A program made the position numbers and the translations under genes. A stretch of DNA of 64,000 nt from an uncultured Bacteroidales bacterium. GTDB lineage: Bacteria > Bacteroidota > Bacteroidia > Bacteroidales > CAIWKO01. This document shows positions 50,502-57,938 of the stretch, piece by piece (the first letter of the stretch is position 1; each line of letters begins with the position of its first letter). The stretch is taken from NCBI GenBank assembly GCA_903913285.1, contig CAIWKO010000060.1, positions 1 through 64,000 of the forward strand, in the 5' to 3' direction. Under the pieces are notes generated by a model. It searched no databases and was not told the origin of the DNA. It saw nothing but the letters and a program-made list of their open reading frames with translations.

Positions 50502-51848
50502 CTACTTATGAATTGCTTTGTCGATGGCCTCAAACCCGGCTTCCATAAAAATTTCCGAAACGGTGGGATGCGCATGCACAGTTTGAGCAATATCATACAC
50601 AGTTCCCTCAATTTGCATATAAGCCGATGCTTCGGCAATAAGATCGGTTGCATGATCGGCAATAATTTGCACGCCCAACACCTGCCCGTATTTTTTATCA
50701 GACAACATCCGTATCAAACCATCCGAATGGCCTTCAGTTAATGCTTTGCCATTGGCAGATAAGGGGAATGTGCTGAGCTTATAATCAACTCCATCATCGA
50801 TAAGGTCTTGTTCAGTTTTGCCTATTTGAGCAATTTCCGGATACGTATAAATGTTTAAGGGATAATTTTTAATATCAAAATGCGATTTCACACCCTTGAT
50901 ATTATTAACAACCCAAATACCTTGTGCCGAAGCCACATGAGCCAGATAACTTCTGCCATTTACATCGCCAATGGCAAAAATTCCCTTTTGCGAAGTTTGC
51001 AACGATTCATCCGTATAAACAAAACCTGCTTCATCTTTTACCAGATCAGCATCACTCTTCGGAATTATTGCATTTCTGAGGCTGCAATTCAAAACCTTAT
51101 CACATTGCAACATATTATCGCCCACATACAACAAACCATCCGAACACTTATCGATTGTTTCGGAATACACCACAGGAATATCCAGCGACTGAAACATTTT
51201 TATCACATATTCCGACAAATAAGCGTCGGCACCCGGTAAAATATTCTCATCGGGAGTAACCAAACTCACATTCTTTTCTATCATGTGCAGAAACTGAACC
51301 ATTTCAACCGCCACCGGACCTTTGCCATACACAACAATATTGCGGGGCAGTTCAGGGAGATCAAACAACTTTTCAAGTTGGATGATCTGTATTTGATCAA
51401 CATTCGCAATAATTTCGTTAGGATACGAACCTGTTGCAATGATAATATTTTCGGTCTCGATATTGCGATTGTCAACTGAAACGGAATGACTATCATGTAT
51501 CACTGCTTCACCAATAATAATATCCACATCATTCTTTTTCAACAAAAACTCTACACCTGATGTTAGTTTTTTAACGATTTTCAAAGCACGCTTCTTCGAT
51601 CTATCCCAGTTGAATTTCAGATGGTTCTTATCGATGCCATCGATACCAAATTCGGCAGCATTGATAACCTTCCCGAACATCTTGGCACTTTCAATAATCG
51701 CCTTGGTTGGAATGCAACCCCAATTCAGGCACATACCACCCACATTTTTTTTCTCAATCAAAGCGGTTTTCAAACCTACTTGTCCTGCACGAATTGCAGC
51801 AATATATCCTGCAGGTCCGGCACCAATAATAATTAAGTCGTATTTCAT
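50502..51848 (-). CDS. lpdA: Dihydrolipoyl dehydrogenase (E3)
   Basis: A 448-residue flavoprotein that reoxidises the dihydrolipoyl group of E2 and passes electrons to NAD. It has an FAD-binding IIIGAGPAGYIAA start, a redox-active disulfide in GGMCLNWGCIPTK (Cys40, Cys45), an NAD-binding VYGKGPVAVEMVQF (the Gly pattern is less canonical than usual), FAIGDVNGR, and the C-terminal His-Glu pair HAHPTVSEI. It lies 15 bp after E2 and 29 bp before the lipoate ligase. Slightly short for the family, but complete. Confidence 0.92.
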   Translation of the reverse strand: MKYDLIIIGAGPAGYIAAIRAGQVGLKTALIEKKNVGGMCLNWGCIPTKAIIESAKMFGKVINAAEFGIDGIDKNHLKFNWDRSKKRALKIVKKLTSGVEFLLKKNDVDIIIGEAVIHDSHSVSVDNRNIETENIIIATGSYPNEIIANVDQIQIIQLEKLFDLPELPRNIVVYGKGPVAVEMVQFLHMIEKNVSLVTPDENILPGADAYLSEYVIKMFQSLDIPVVYSETIDKCSDGLLYVGDNMLQCDKVLNCSLRNAIIPKSDADLVKDEAGFVYTDESLQTSQKGIFAIGDVNGRSYLAHVASAQGIWVVNNIKGVKSHFDIKNYPLNIYTYPEIAQIGKTEQDLIDDGVDYKLSTFPLSANGKALTEGHSDGLIRMLSDKKYGQVLGVQIIADHATDLIAEASAYMQIEGTVYDIAQTVHAHPTVSEIFMEAGFEAIDKAIHK

Positions 51849-51863
51849 TTTTTCACGATTTTT

Positions 51864-53147
51864 TTAATCAATAATCATTCGAACCGGATCGCTCAAATAA
51901 GCCATCACGGTATTCAAAAATCGGGTAACTTCTCCCCCGTCCACAATTCTGTGATCAACAGAAAGCGAAAGCGGAAAAAACCGACCTTTAACAACATTAT
52001 CACCTTTAAATATAGGTTTCTCAAGTAAACGACCTATTCCTAAAATACCTGCCTGAGGGTAGTTGATAACCGGAGTTGCGAACAAACCGCCTATTGAACC
52101 ATAGTTGGTAATAGTAAACGTTCCGTCTTTCATGTCGTTTATAGTAAGTTTCCGGTCGCGGGCTTTTTCTGAGATCTGATTTAGTTTTTCAGCCAATTCC
52201 TTCACCGAGAGTTTGTCAACATCCTGAATAACCGGAACCAGCAAACCATCTTCTGTATCAACAGCAATTCCGATATTATAATAGTTCTTGAAAACCATAC
52301 GGTTATTTTCAAGATCTATCTCTGCATTTAACTGAGGATATTTTATAAGGCTCAATGCAACTGCTTTCAATACAAAAGGCAAATAACTCAACTTAATGCC
52401 TTTTTCAGCAAACACTTTTTTATAATTTTCACGTATTCGGATCAACTCCGAAATTTCTACTTCTTCATGAACAGTCATGTGAGCAGCATTGTGTTTCGAA
52501 GCGATCATGTTCTTGGCGATCATTTTCCGAAGCTGAGACAATGGTTTATAAGTAATTCGGTCTTCGGGTAATTGCGGAATAATTTTCGCCTGATCTTCGA
52601 TACGTTTTGAACTTTCAAAATACTTCTTAATGTCCAAGGTCATCACTCTTCCGGCAGGTCCTGAACCAACTACCTTATTTATGTCAACGCCCATTTCTTT
52701 AGCCATGGCTCTTGCAACAGGAGTTGCCAATGCTTTTTTATCTGTTTTTGCAGAAACTGGAACCGTTTCAACCATCCCTTCTCCACTTGCAGGCAGATAA
52801 GCATTTTTGCCGGCAATTTCGAGTGTGCCGACCACACCTGCACCTTCTTCCTCAATAGTTTCTTCCGATTCCATTTTGGCTTCGGCAACTGCGTCAGCAC
52901 CATCAACTCCCTCAATATCTATTTCAACCAAAGCCTCACCAACTTTTACAACTTCACCTATTTTACCATAAACTGCTGCTATGATACCTGTTTTCGGTGA
53001 AGGAATATCGGTAACCACTTTATCGGTTTCCATCTTCAACAAAGGATCCCCCGATTTGATCTGCTGTCCTTTGACAACATACCACTCGGCAATGGTTCCT
53101 TCATCAAGACCTTCACCTATATCCGGAAAATTAAAAATATATCTCAT
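51864..53147 (-). CDS. Dihydrolipoamide acyltransferase (E2)
   Basis: A 427-residue E2 core protein with one lipoyl domain (1-80, modified Lys43 in METDKVVTDI), a peripheral-subunit-binding domain (about 138-175, ATPVARAMAKEMGVD, GSGPAGRVMTLD) and a catalytic domain with DHRIVDGGEV (His399). It moves the acyl group from E1 to CoA. The single lipoyl domain and sequence resemble both pyruvate and branched-chain complexes, so the substrate is left open. Gaps to neighbours are 11 and 15 bp. Confidence 0.9.
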   Translation of the reverse strand: MRYIFNFPDIGEGLDEGTIAEWYVVKGQQIKSGDPLLKMETDKVVTDIPSPKTGIIAAVYGKIGEVVKVGEALVEIDIEGVDGADAVAEAKMESEETIEEEGAGVVGTLEIAGKNAYLPASGEGMVETVPVSAKTDKKALATPVARAMAKEMGVDINKVVGSGPAGRVMTLDIKKYFESSKRIEDQAKIIPQLPEDRITYKPLSQLRKMIAKNMIASKHNAAHMTVHEEVEISELIRIRENYKKVFAEKGIKLSYLPFVLKAVALSLIKYPQLNAEIDLENNRMVFKNYYNIGIAVDTEDGLLVPVIQDVDKLSVKELAEKLNQISEKARDRKLTINDMKDGTFTITNYGSIGGLFATPVINYPQAGILGIGRLLEKPIFKGDNVVKGRFFPLSLSVDHRIVDGGEVTRFLNTVMAYLSDPVRMIID

Positions 53148-53158
53148 CTGTTCATTAA

Positions 53159-54136
53159 TTAAAATTTCATTACTCTTTCCAACTCATAAAAGATCTTTTC
53201 AGGGGTTTGCATATAAAAATGTTCACTTGCCGGCAAGGGTACGATCACATCAAATCCCGTAACACGTTTTACCGGAGCTTCGAGATACAAAAAAGCCTCT
53301 TCGTTAGCAATGGCTGTTATTTCGGCAGCCACACCAAATGTGTTAGGTTCTTCGGTAACTATCATCAGCCGTCCGGTTTTTTGTACCGATTTCACAATAG
53401 TTTCTTTATCCAATGGATAAATTGTTCTCAAATCGATTAACTCTACCGAAATATTTTTGCTTTTGGCCATCACCATTGCTTTCTGTACTTCACGGATCAT
53501 AGCTCCATACGCTACAATTGTGATATCAGTACCTGCCGAAACAACCTTTGCTTTTCCAATAGGGATCGAATATTTTTCCTCGGCAACTTCCTGCTTTATC
53601 GCCCTGTAAATTCTTTTAGGTTCCATAAAAATCACCGTATCGTCACTCTCAATTGCTGAGATAAGCAAACCTTTTGCATCGTAAGGGGTTGAAGGAATAA
53701 CCACTTTGATTCCAGGTATATGACCATAAATAGATTCCATACTTTCCGAATGATGTTCCAGTGCATTTATGCCACCACCATATGGAAACCTTATCACCAT
53801 GGGCGTCTTATATTTTCCTCTGGTACGGTTATGTATTCGGGCTGCATGCGAAATAATCTGGTTAAAAGCCGGATAAACGAATCCGCAAAACTGCAATTCA
53901 ACAACAGGACGTAATCCTGCAATAGCCATTCCAACAGCCGTCCCAACAATTGCTGATTCAGCAAGCGGTGAATCAAATACACGCTTTTCTCCAAATTTTT
54001 GCTGTAAACCTTCTGTAACTCTGAACACACCTCCCTCAACTCCTGCATCTTCACCATAAATAACTACATTTTCATCATCTGCAAGTTTTATTTCCAGGGC
54101 ATTATTAACTGCCTGAACCATATTCATTACTTTCAT
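53159..54136 (-). CDS. pdhB: 2-oxoacid dehydrogenase E1 beta subunit
   Basis: A 325-residue thiamine-dependent E1 beta subunit. Landmarks are GEDAGVEGGVFRVTEGL, VFDSPLAESAIVG, FPYGGGINALEHHSES and the C-terminal transketolase domain (VTEEPNTFG). I chose the ATG at 54136 because it overlaps the E1 alpha stop by 4 bp (ATGA); the ATG at 54154 would overlap 22 bp. It pairs with E1 alpha as an alpha2-beta2 enzyme. The heterotetrameric type is shared by pyruvate and branched-chain enzymes, so the symbol is tentative. Confidence 0.88.
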   Translation of the reverse strand: MKVMNMVQAVNNALEIKLADDENVVIYGEDAGVEGGVFRVTEGLQQKFGEKRVFDSPLAESAIVGTAVGMAIAGLRPVVELQFCGFVYPAFNQIISHAARIHNRTRGKYKTPMVIRFPYGGGINALEHHSESMESIYGHIPGIKVVIPSTPYDAKGLLISAIESDDTVIFMEPKRIYRAIKQEVAEEKYSIPIGKAKVVSAGTDITIVAYGAMIREVQKAMVMAKSKNISVELIDLRTIYPLDKETIVKSVQKTGRLMIVTEEPNTFGVAAEITAIANEEAFLYLEAPVKRVTGFDVIVPLPASEHFYMQTPEKIFYELERVMKF

Positions 54137-55221
54137 TGTTGCGATTCCTTCCATTTTAAAAACTTCTCATATTCCATTTGCTGAACTTTCAGATCTTCGG
54201 GCATGTCAGCATACATATATTTGAAAACATCTTCTAATTGAGTTGCAGGAGAATTCTCCGCTTCATCAAACTGCCTGTCAACCTCTTTTTTATACTGTTC
54301 TATCAATTCAGATTCCTCATTATCACTAAAAAGATTCTTCTGTTTCAAATATAGAAACAATCGTTTCAAAGGGTCAGTTTGTGCCCAAAACTCTTCTTCC
54401 TCTTTGGTTCTGTATTTAGTTGGATCATCAGAAGTTGTATGCGCACCTTTGCGATATGTCAAGGCTTCAATAAGCACAGGCCCATTTCCGTTTCGTGCAA
54501 ATTCCTGAGCGCGGTTCAACGCAGCATACATGGCAAAGAAATCATTGCCATCAACTTTAATTCCCGGCATTCCATAAGCAATTGATTTAACAGCAATATT
54601 AACAGATGCAGTTTGTTTTTTTACCGGAACTGAAATTGCAAACTGATTATTCTGAACTATAAAAATTACCGGAACTTTCCAAACTGCAGCAAAATTTAAG
54701 GCTTCGTGGAAATCACCTTCTGAAGTACCTCCGTCACCAACAATAGTAAATACAACATCTTTTTCCTGTTTATAATTAATTGAATAGCCAATTCCAACAG
54801 CATGTAATAACTGTGATGCAATAGGAACAGAAATAGGGAGCAATTTTTTTGCATTCCGAAAAGCAGTTCCTTCCTCATTTCCTTTAAAATAAAGAAATAG
54901 ATCTTTCAATGTTGCACCTTTGGCAAGCCAGGCACCTAACTCACGAAAAGCCGGAACCAGCCAATCTTCTTCTCTCATGATTTGGGCTAATGCACCCGAA
55001 ACTGCTTCCTGCCCATAATTTGGCGGATACGTATACATTCTTCCCTGACGCTGATAAGAAACTGCCATTATGTCAGCAGTACGGGCAAAAAGCATATCTT
55101 TATATGCTTTTAAAACTTTCTCATCCTCAATTGCAGGTTTCCCCTCAGTATTAATGACTTTCCCTTCATTGTCTATTATTCGAAAAATTTTATTTTCGAT
55201 GGGATTATACTCTTTAAACAT
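54133..55221 (-). CDS. pdhA: 2-oxoacid dehydrogenase E1 alpha subunit
   Basis: A 362-residue thiamine-diphosphate enzyme subunit that decarboxylates a 2-oxo acid. The ThDP motif is GDGGTSEGDFHEALNFA closing with QNN. The phosphorylation-loop-like region is YRKGAHTTSDDPTKYRT. The N-terminal part (QGRMYTYPPNYGQEAVSGAL, VPAFRELGAWLAKG) resembles Bacillus-type PdhA. It is the first gene of the five-gene operon and has a Shine-Dalgarno-like GGAGG 4 bp before the ATG. A perfect palindrome (55254-55274) lies 33 bp upstream. Pyruvate is favoured as substrate, branched-chain acids remain possible. Confidence 0.88.
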   Translation of the reverse strand: MFKEYNPIENKIFRIIDNEGKVINTEGKPAIEDEKVLKAYKDMLFARTADIMAVSYQRQGRMYTYPPNYGQEAVSGALAQIMREEDWLVPAFRELGAWLAKGATLKDLFLYFKGNEEGTAFRNAKKLLPISVPIASQLLHAVGIGYSINYKQEKDVVFTIVGDGGTSEGDFHEALNFAAVWKVPVIFIVQNNQFAISVPVKKQTASVNIAVKSIAYGMPGIKVDGNDFFAMYAALNRAQEFARNGNGPVLIEALTYRKGAHTTSDDPTKYRTKEEEEFWAQTDPLKRLFLYLKQKNLFSDNEESELIEQYKKEVDRQFDEAENSPATQLEDVFKYMYADMPEDLKVQQMEYEKFLKWKESQQ

Positions 55222-55225
55222 TAGA

Positions 55226-55230
55226 CCTCC
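55226..55230 (-). promoter_or_regulatory. GGAGG Shine-Dalgarno-like site before E1 alpha
   Basis: Minus-strand GGAGG 4 bp before the ATG at 55221; unusual for this phylum, and together with the lemA site one of two in the window. Confidence 0.45.
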
Positions 55231-55253
55231 AATATATTAACAAACTATTACAG

Positions 55254-55274
55254 TATTTAGAATATTTCTAAATA
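55254..55274. promoter_or_regulatory. Perfect palindrome TATTTAGAA-TAT-TTCTAAATA (candidate operator)
   Basis: Perfect 9-bp arms around TAT, 33 bp upstream of the dehydrogenase operon and 115 bp upstream of the divergent flavoprotein gene. The core ATTTAGA-N5-TCTAAAT is repeated exactly at 57899-57917 before feoAB and almost exactly at 20221-20239. A further TCTAA-N6-TTAGA inverted pair sits at 55337-55352. Confidence 0.6.
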
Positions 55275-55304
55275 GCAAATTTCATTCCAAAAATAACTTT
55301 GTCA

Positions 55305-55312
55305 TAAATTTG
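55305..55312 (+). promoter_or_regulatory. Putative -7 promoter box of the flavoprotein gene (TAAATTTG)
   Basis: A full TAnnTTTG match, 76 bp before the ATG at 55389; a second match (TAACTTTG) lies at 55294-55301. Confidence 0.4.
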
Positions 55313-55388
55313 CATGGAAAAGGTAAATATGACATTTCTAAGTAAAGTTAGACAATTTATAATAAATTAGCAACTTATTTTTTGTTAT

Positions 55389-56630
55389 ATGCCAACTTAT
55401 GATGTAATAGTTATTGGTGCCGGAGCTTCCGGAATGATGTGCGCTGGACAGGCAGCATTAAACGGACATCAGGTTTTATTGCTCGAAAAAATGCGTGCCC
55501 CTGCATGCAAACTTCGCATAACCGGTAAAGGCAGATGCAACATAACAAATATAGCTGAAAAAGAAGTTTTCATGCAACATATTGGCCCAGACAACAGGTT
55601 TTTGCATAATGCTTTTGGAGCATTTTTCTCTGATGAACTTGTAAGCTTTTTTGAAAGTATAGGTGTTGAAACAAAAAAAGAACAAGGTGGAAGAATATTT
55701 CCAGTGAGTGATAAAGCAACAGAACTTTCCGATTCGTTGGTAAAGTGGGTTCAAAGCACCGGAGCAATAATACAGTGTCATTCCGAGATTAAGGATATTT
55801 TAATTGAAGACGGGCAGATTAAAGGTGTAGTTCTAAAAGATAATAATAAAATATTTGCAAAATCAGTAGTGGTTGCAACAGGTGGAAAATCATATCCTGC
55901 AACAGGTTCAACAGGGGATGGTTATAATTTTGCCACTATAACAGGTCACCATGTTTCACCGCTTCATCCATTACTGGTTCCGCTTCGGGCTTCCGAGCAT
56001 TTTATTAAAAGTTTAAGCGGTTTGCATCTTAAAAATATTGCTGTCACAGTTTTTATTGAAGGCATAAAAAAGCACGAAGCCTTTGGTGAATTGGAATTTA
56101 ATGATTATGGAATTGAAGGCCCGATCGTACTTTCGTTGAGCAGAAAATGCATTTATGACATAATGGCAGACAAAAAGATTGTTTTCAGATTGGATCTTAA
56201 GCCTGGATTATCAGATATACAATTAGACAATCGATTAAAGCGAGACATGAATTCTTTGGGAAAACTTGGTTTATACGAATTGCTCAGGGGTTTATTGCCA
56301 CAACAGCTACTAAAAGTATTTATTGAAAAACTTGGTATCAGCGCCGACAAAAAGTGCGGTCAGTTAACTTCTGCTGAACGTGAAAACATTCTGCACTTAC
56401 TGAAAAACTTCGATATCACTATTATAGGACATGCCGGATACGAGCGGGCTATCATCACAGGAGGCGGAGTTTCTGTAAAGGAGATACATCCGAAAACAAT
56501 GGAATCGAAATTGGTGAAGAATTTGTATTTTATTGGTGAAGTGTTAGATCTGGATGCCGATACAGGTGGCTATAATCTGCAAATTGCATTCTCGACAGGA
56601 TATCTGGCGGGAATTTCAATAAAAAGATAA
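55389..56630 (+). CDS. HI0933/BaiN-family FAD-dependent oxidoreductase
   Basis: A 413-residue flavoprotein of the HI0933-like family. It opens with a Rossmann VIVIGAGASGMMCAGQAA; then LLEKMRAPACKLRITGKGRCNITN (the family signature), VVVATGGKSYPATGSTGDG, and a C-terminal FAD loop GEVLDLDADTGGYNLQ. The reaction is unknown in most members; one (BaiN) reduces bile-acid intermediates. It is divergent from the dehydrogenase operon and shares its palindromic operator region. Confidence 0.9.
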   Translation: MPTYDVIVIGAGASGMMCAGQAALNGHQVLLLEKMRAPACKLRITGKGRCNITNIAEKEVFMQHIGPDNRFLHNAFGAFFSDELVSFFESIGVETKKEQGGRIFPVSDKATELSDSLVKWVQSTGAIIQCHSEIKDILIEDGQIKGVVLKDNNKIFAKSVVVATGGKSYPATGSTGDGYNFATITGHHVSPLHPLLVPLRASEHFIKSLSGLHLKNIAVTVFIEGIKKHEAFGELEFNDYGIEGPIVLSLSRKCIYDIMADKKIVFRLDLKPGLSDIQLDNRLKRDMNSLGKLGLYELLRGLLPQQLLKVFIEKLGISADKKCGQLTSAERENILHLLKNFDITIIGHAGYERAIITGGGVSVKEIHPKTMESKLVKNLYFIGEVLDLDADTGGYNLQIAFSTGYLAGISIKR

Positions 56631-56651
56631 AAACTGATTTATTAAAGTGGC

Positions 56652-56678
56652 AAAAAAAACCTCCGTAATCCGGAGGTT
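56652..56678 (-). terminator. Terminator of rplS
   Basis: Stem AACCTCCG / CGGAGGTT with loop TAATC; the A run on the left is a T run on the minus strand. It probably acts in both directions. Confidence 0.85.
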
Positions 56679-56684
56679 CTGAGT

Positions 56685-57056
56685 TTATTTTTTTACTTGT
56701 GCTTTCTTCTTTTCTTTGATACGTGCTTTCTTACCAGTTAAGTCTCTCAGGTAGAAAATACGAGCTCTGCGAACAGCACCTCTTTTGTTTAGTTCAATTT
56801 TATCAATGAATGGTGAAGCAACCGGAAAAATTCTTTCCACACCAATATTGCCTGACATTTTGCGAACTGTAAAAGTTTCTCTGCTGCCTTCGCCGGAACG
56901 TTGAATAACAACACCCTGAAATTGCTGAATACGTTCTTTGTTACCTTCTTTGATTTTATAATGTACGGTTATGGTATCTCCTGCTTTAAACACCGGGAAT
57001 TCGGGCATAACATTCAATTCACCTTCAACAAATTTTAAAATTTCCGTCTGATTCAT
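56685..57056 (-). CDS. rplS: 50S ribosomal protein L19
   Basis: A 123-residue ribosomal protein at the 30S-50S interface. It shows [51 protein letters not shown] and RRAKIFYLRD-like [18 protein letters not shown]. The C-terminal Lys-rich tail is typical of Bacteroidota. It lies 96 bp after trmD on the same strand, with its own -7 box, the conserved trmD-rplS order. Confidence 0.97.
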   Translation of the reverse strand: MNQTEILKFVEGELNVMPEFPVFKAGDTITVHYKIKEGNKERIQQFQGVVIQRSGEGSRETFTVRKMSGNIGVERIFPVASPFIDKIELNKRGAVRRARIFYLRDLTGKKARIKEKKKAQVKK

Positions 57057-57082
57057 GACAATGCTTTTTTGAAATTGGAGTG

Positions 57083-57090
57083 CAAAAATA
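57083..57090 (-). promoter_or_regulatory. Putative -7 promoter box of rplS (TATTTTTG)
   Basis: A TAnnTTTG match on the minus strand, 26 bp before the rplS ATG, inside the trmD-rplS spacer. Confidence 0.5.
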
Positions 57091-57152
57091 CACTTTTTTT
57101 TAAACTATTAAGCACTATTTCAATTTTTTTATAAAGATTTCTTGAAAAAGCT

Positions 57153-57836
57153 TTATTCTTGTTCGTTTAGCATATCGGGACGACAGGTTTTGGTTCTTTC
57201 AACCGACTTTTCATAACGCCATTTAACAATTTCACTATCGTTGCCGGATAATAAAATATCAGGTACCAACATGCCTTTATAATTTGCCGGTCGAGTGTAA
57301 ACAGGAGGTGCCAATAAATTATTCTGAAACGAATCGGACAAAGCAGAAGTTTCATCTCCCAACACACCGGGAATCAATCTAATTATTGAATCGCAAAGAA
57401 CTATTGCGGCCAATTCACCTCCTGATAATACATAATTTCCTATTGATATTTCCCGGGTAATATAGTTCTGTCTGACTCTCTCATCTATGCCTTTGTAATG
57501 TCCGCATAAAATGATGATATTCCCAAAAGTTGATAAATGATTGGCAACTTTTTGATCCAATAATTCCCCATCGGGGCTGGTATAAATTACTTCATCATAG
57601 GTGCGTTCTTCTTTAAGTTTATCAATACAAGCAGCTATAGGCTCTATCATCATCACCATTCCGGCACCACCTCCATAAGGATAATCATCAACATTTTTAT
57701 GCTTGTTTTGCGAATAATCGCGAAGATTATGAAAATGTATATCAACAATCCCTTTATCTTTCGCCCTTTTAATAATTGAGTAGGCAAAAGGGCTTTCGAA
57801 TATTTCAGGAAAAATTGTAATTATATCAATTCGCAT
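57153..57836 (-). CDS. trmD: tRNA (guanine37-N1)-methyltransferase TrmD
   Basis: A 227-residue SPOUT methyltransferase that makes m1G37 in tRNAs and prevents +1 frameshifting. It shows [31 protein letters not shown], the knot region [12 protein letters not shown] and [23 protein letters not shown]. The start at 57836 ([11 protein letters not shown]) is the standard one; the longer frame adds MWKRNP without support. A minus-strand -7 box (57852-57859, TAATTTTG) is 15 bp upstream. Confidence 0.97.
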   Translation of the reverse strand: MRIDIITIFPEIFESPFAYSIIKRAKDKGIVDIHFHNLRDYSQNKHKNVDDYPYGGGAGMVMMIEPIAACIDKLKEERTYDEVIYTSPDGELLDQKVANHLSTFGNIIILCGHYKGIDERVRQNYITREISIGNYVLSGGELAAIVLCDSIIRLIPGVLGDETSALSDSFQNNLLAPPVYTRPANYKGMLVPDILLSGNDSEIVKWRYEKSVERTKTCRPDMLNEQE

Positions 57837-57851
57837 TGGATTTCTTTTCCA

Positions 57852-57859
57852 CAAAATTA
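57852..57859 (-). promoter_or_regulatory. Putative -7 promoter box of trmD (TAATTTTG)
   Basis: A full TAnnTTTG match on the minus strand; confirms the shorter trmD start because it overlaps the longer alternative. Confidence 0.5.
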
Positions 57860-57898
57860 CTTTAAAAATTATTTTTTATAGAAATAAATTTTGTCATT

Positions 57899-57917
57899 AT
57901 TTAGAATTTATCTAAAT
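57899..57917. promoter_or_regulatory. Perfect palindrome ATTTAGA-N5-TCTAAAT upstream of feoAB
   Basis: Arms 57899-57905 and 57911-57917 with centre ATTTA, 21 bp before the feoAB start and just after a near-consensus -7 box (AAATTTTG, 57886-57893). The position is ideal for repression by a DtxR/IdeR- or Fur-type metalloregulator. The same core is found at 55255-55273. Confidence 0.6.
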
Positions 57918-57938
57918 TAGCGGTCTGAAATAATTAAA

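Noticed and set aside
55337..55352. Second operator TCTAA-N6-TTAGA before the flavoprotein gene
   Set aside because: Half-sites face the opposite way from the shared palindrome and are short; mentioned but not called separately.
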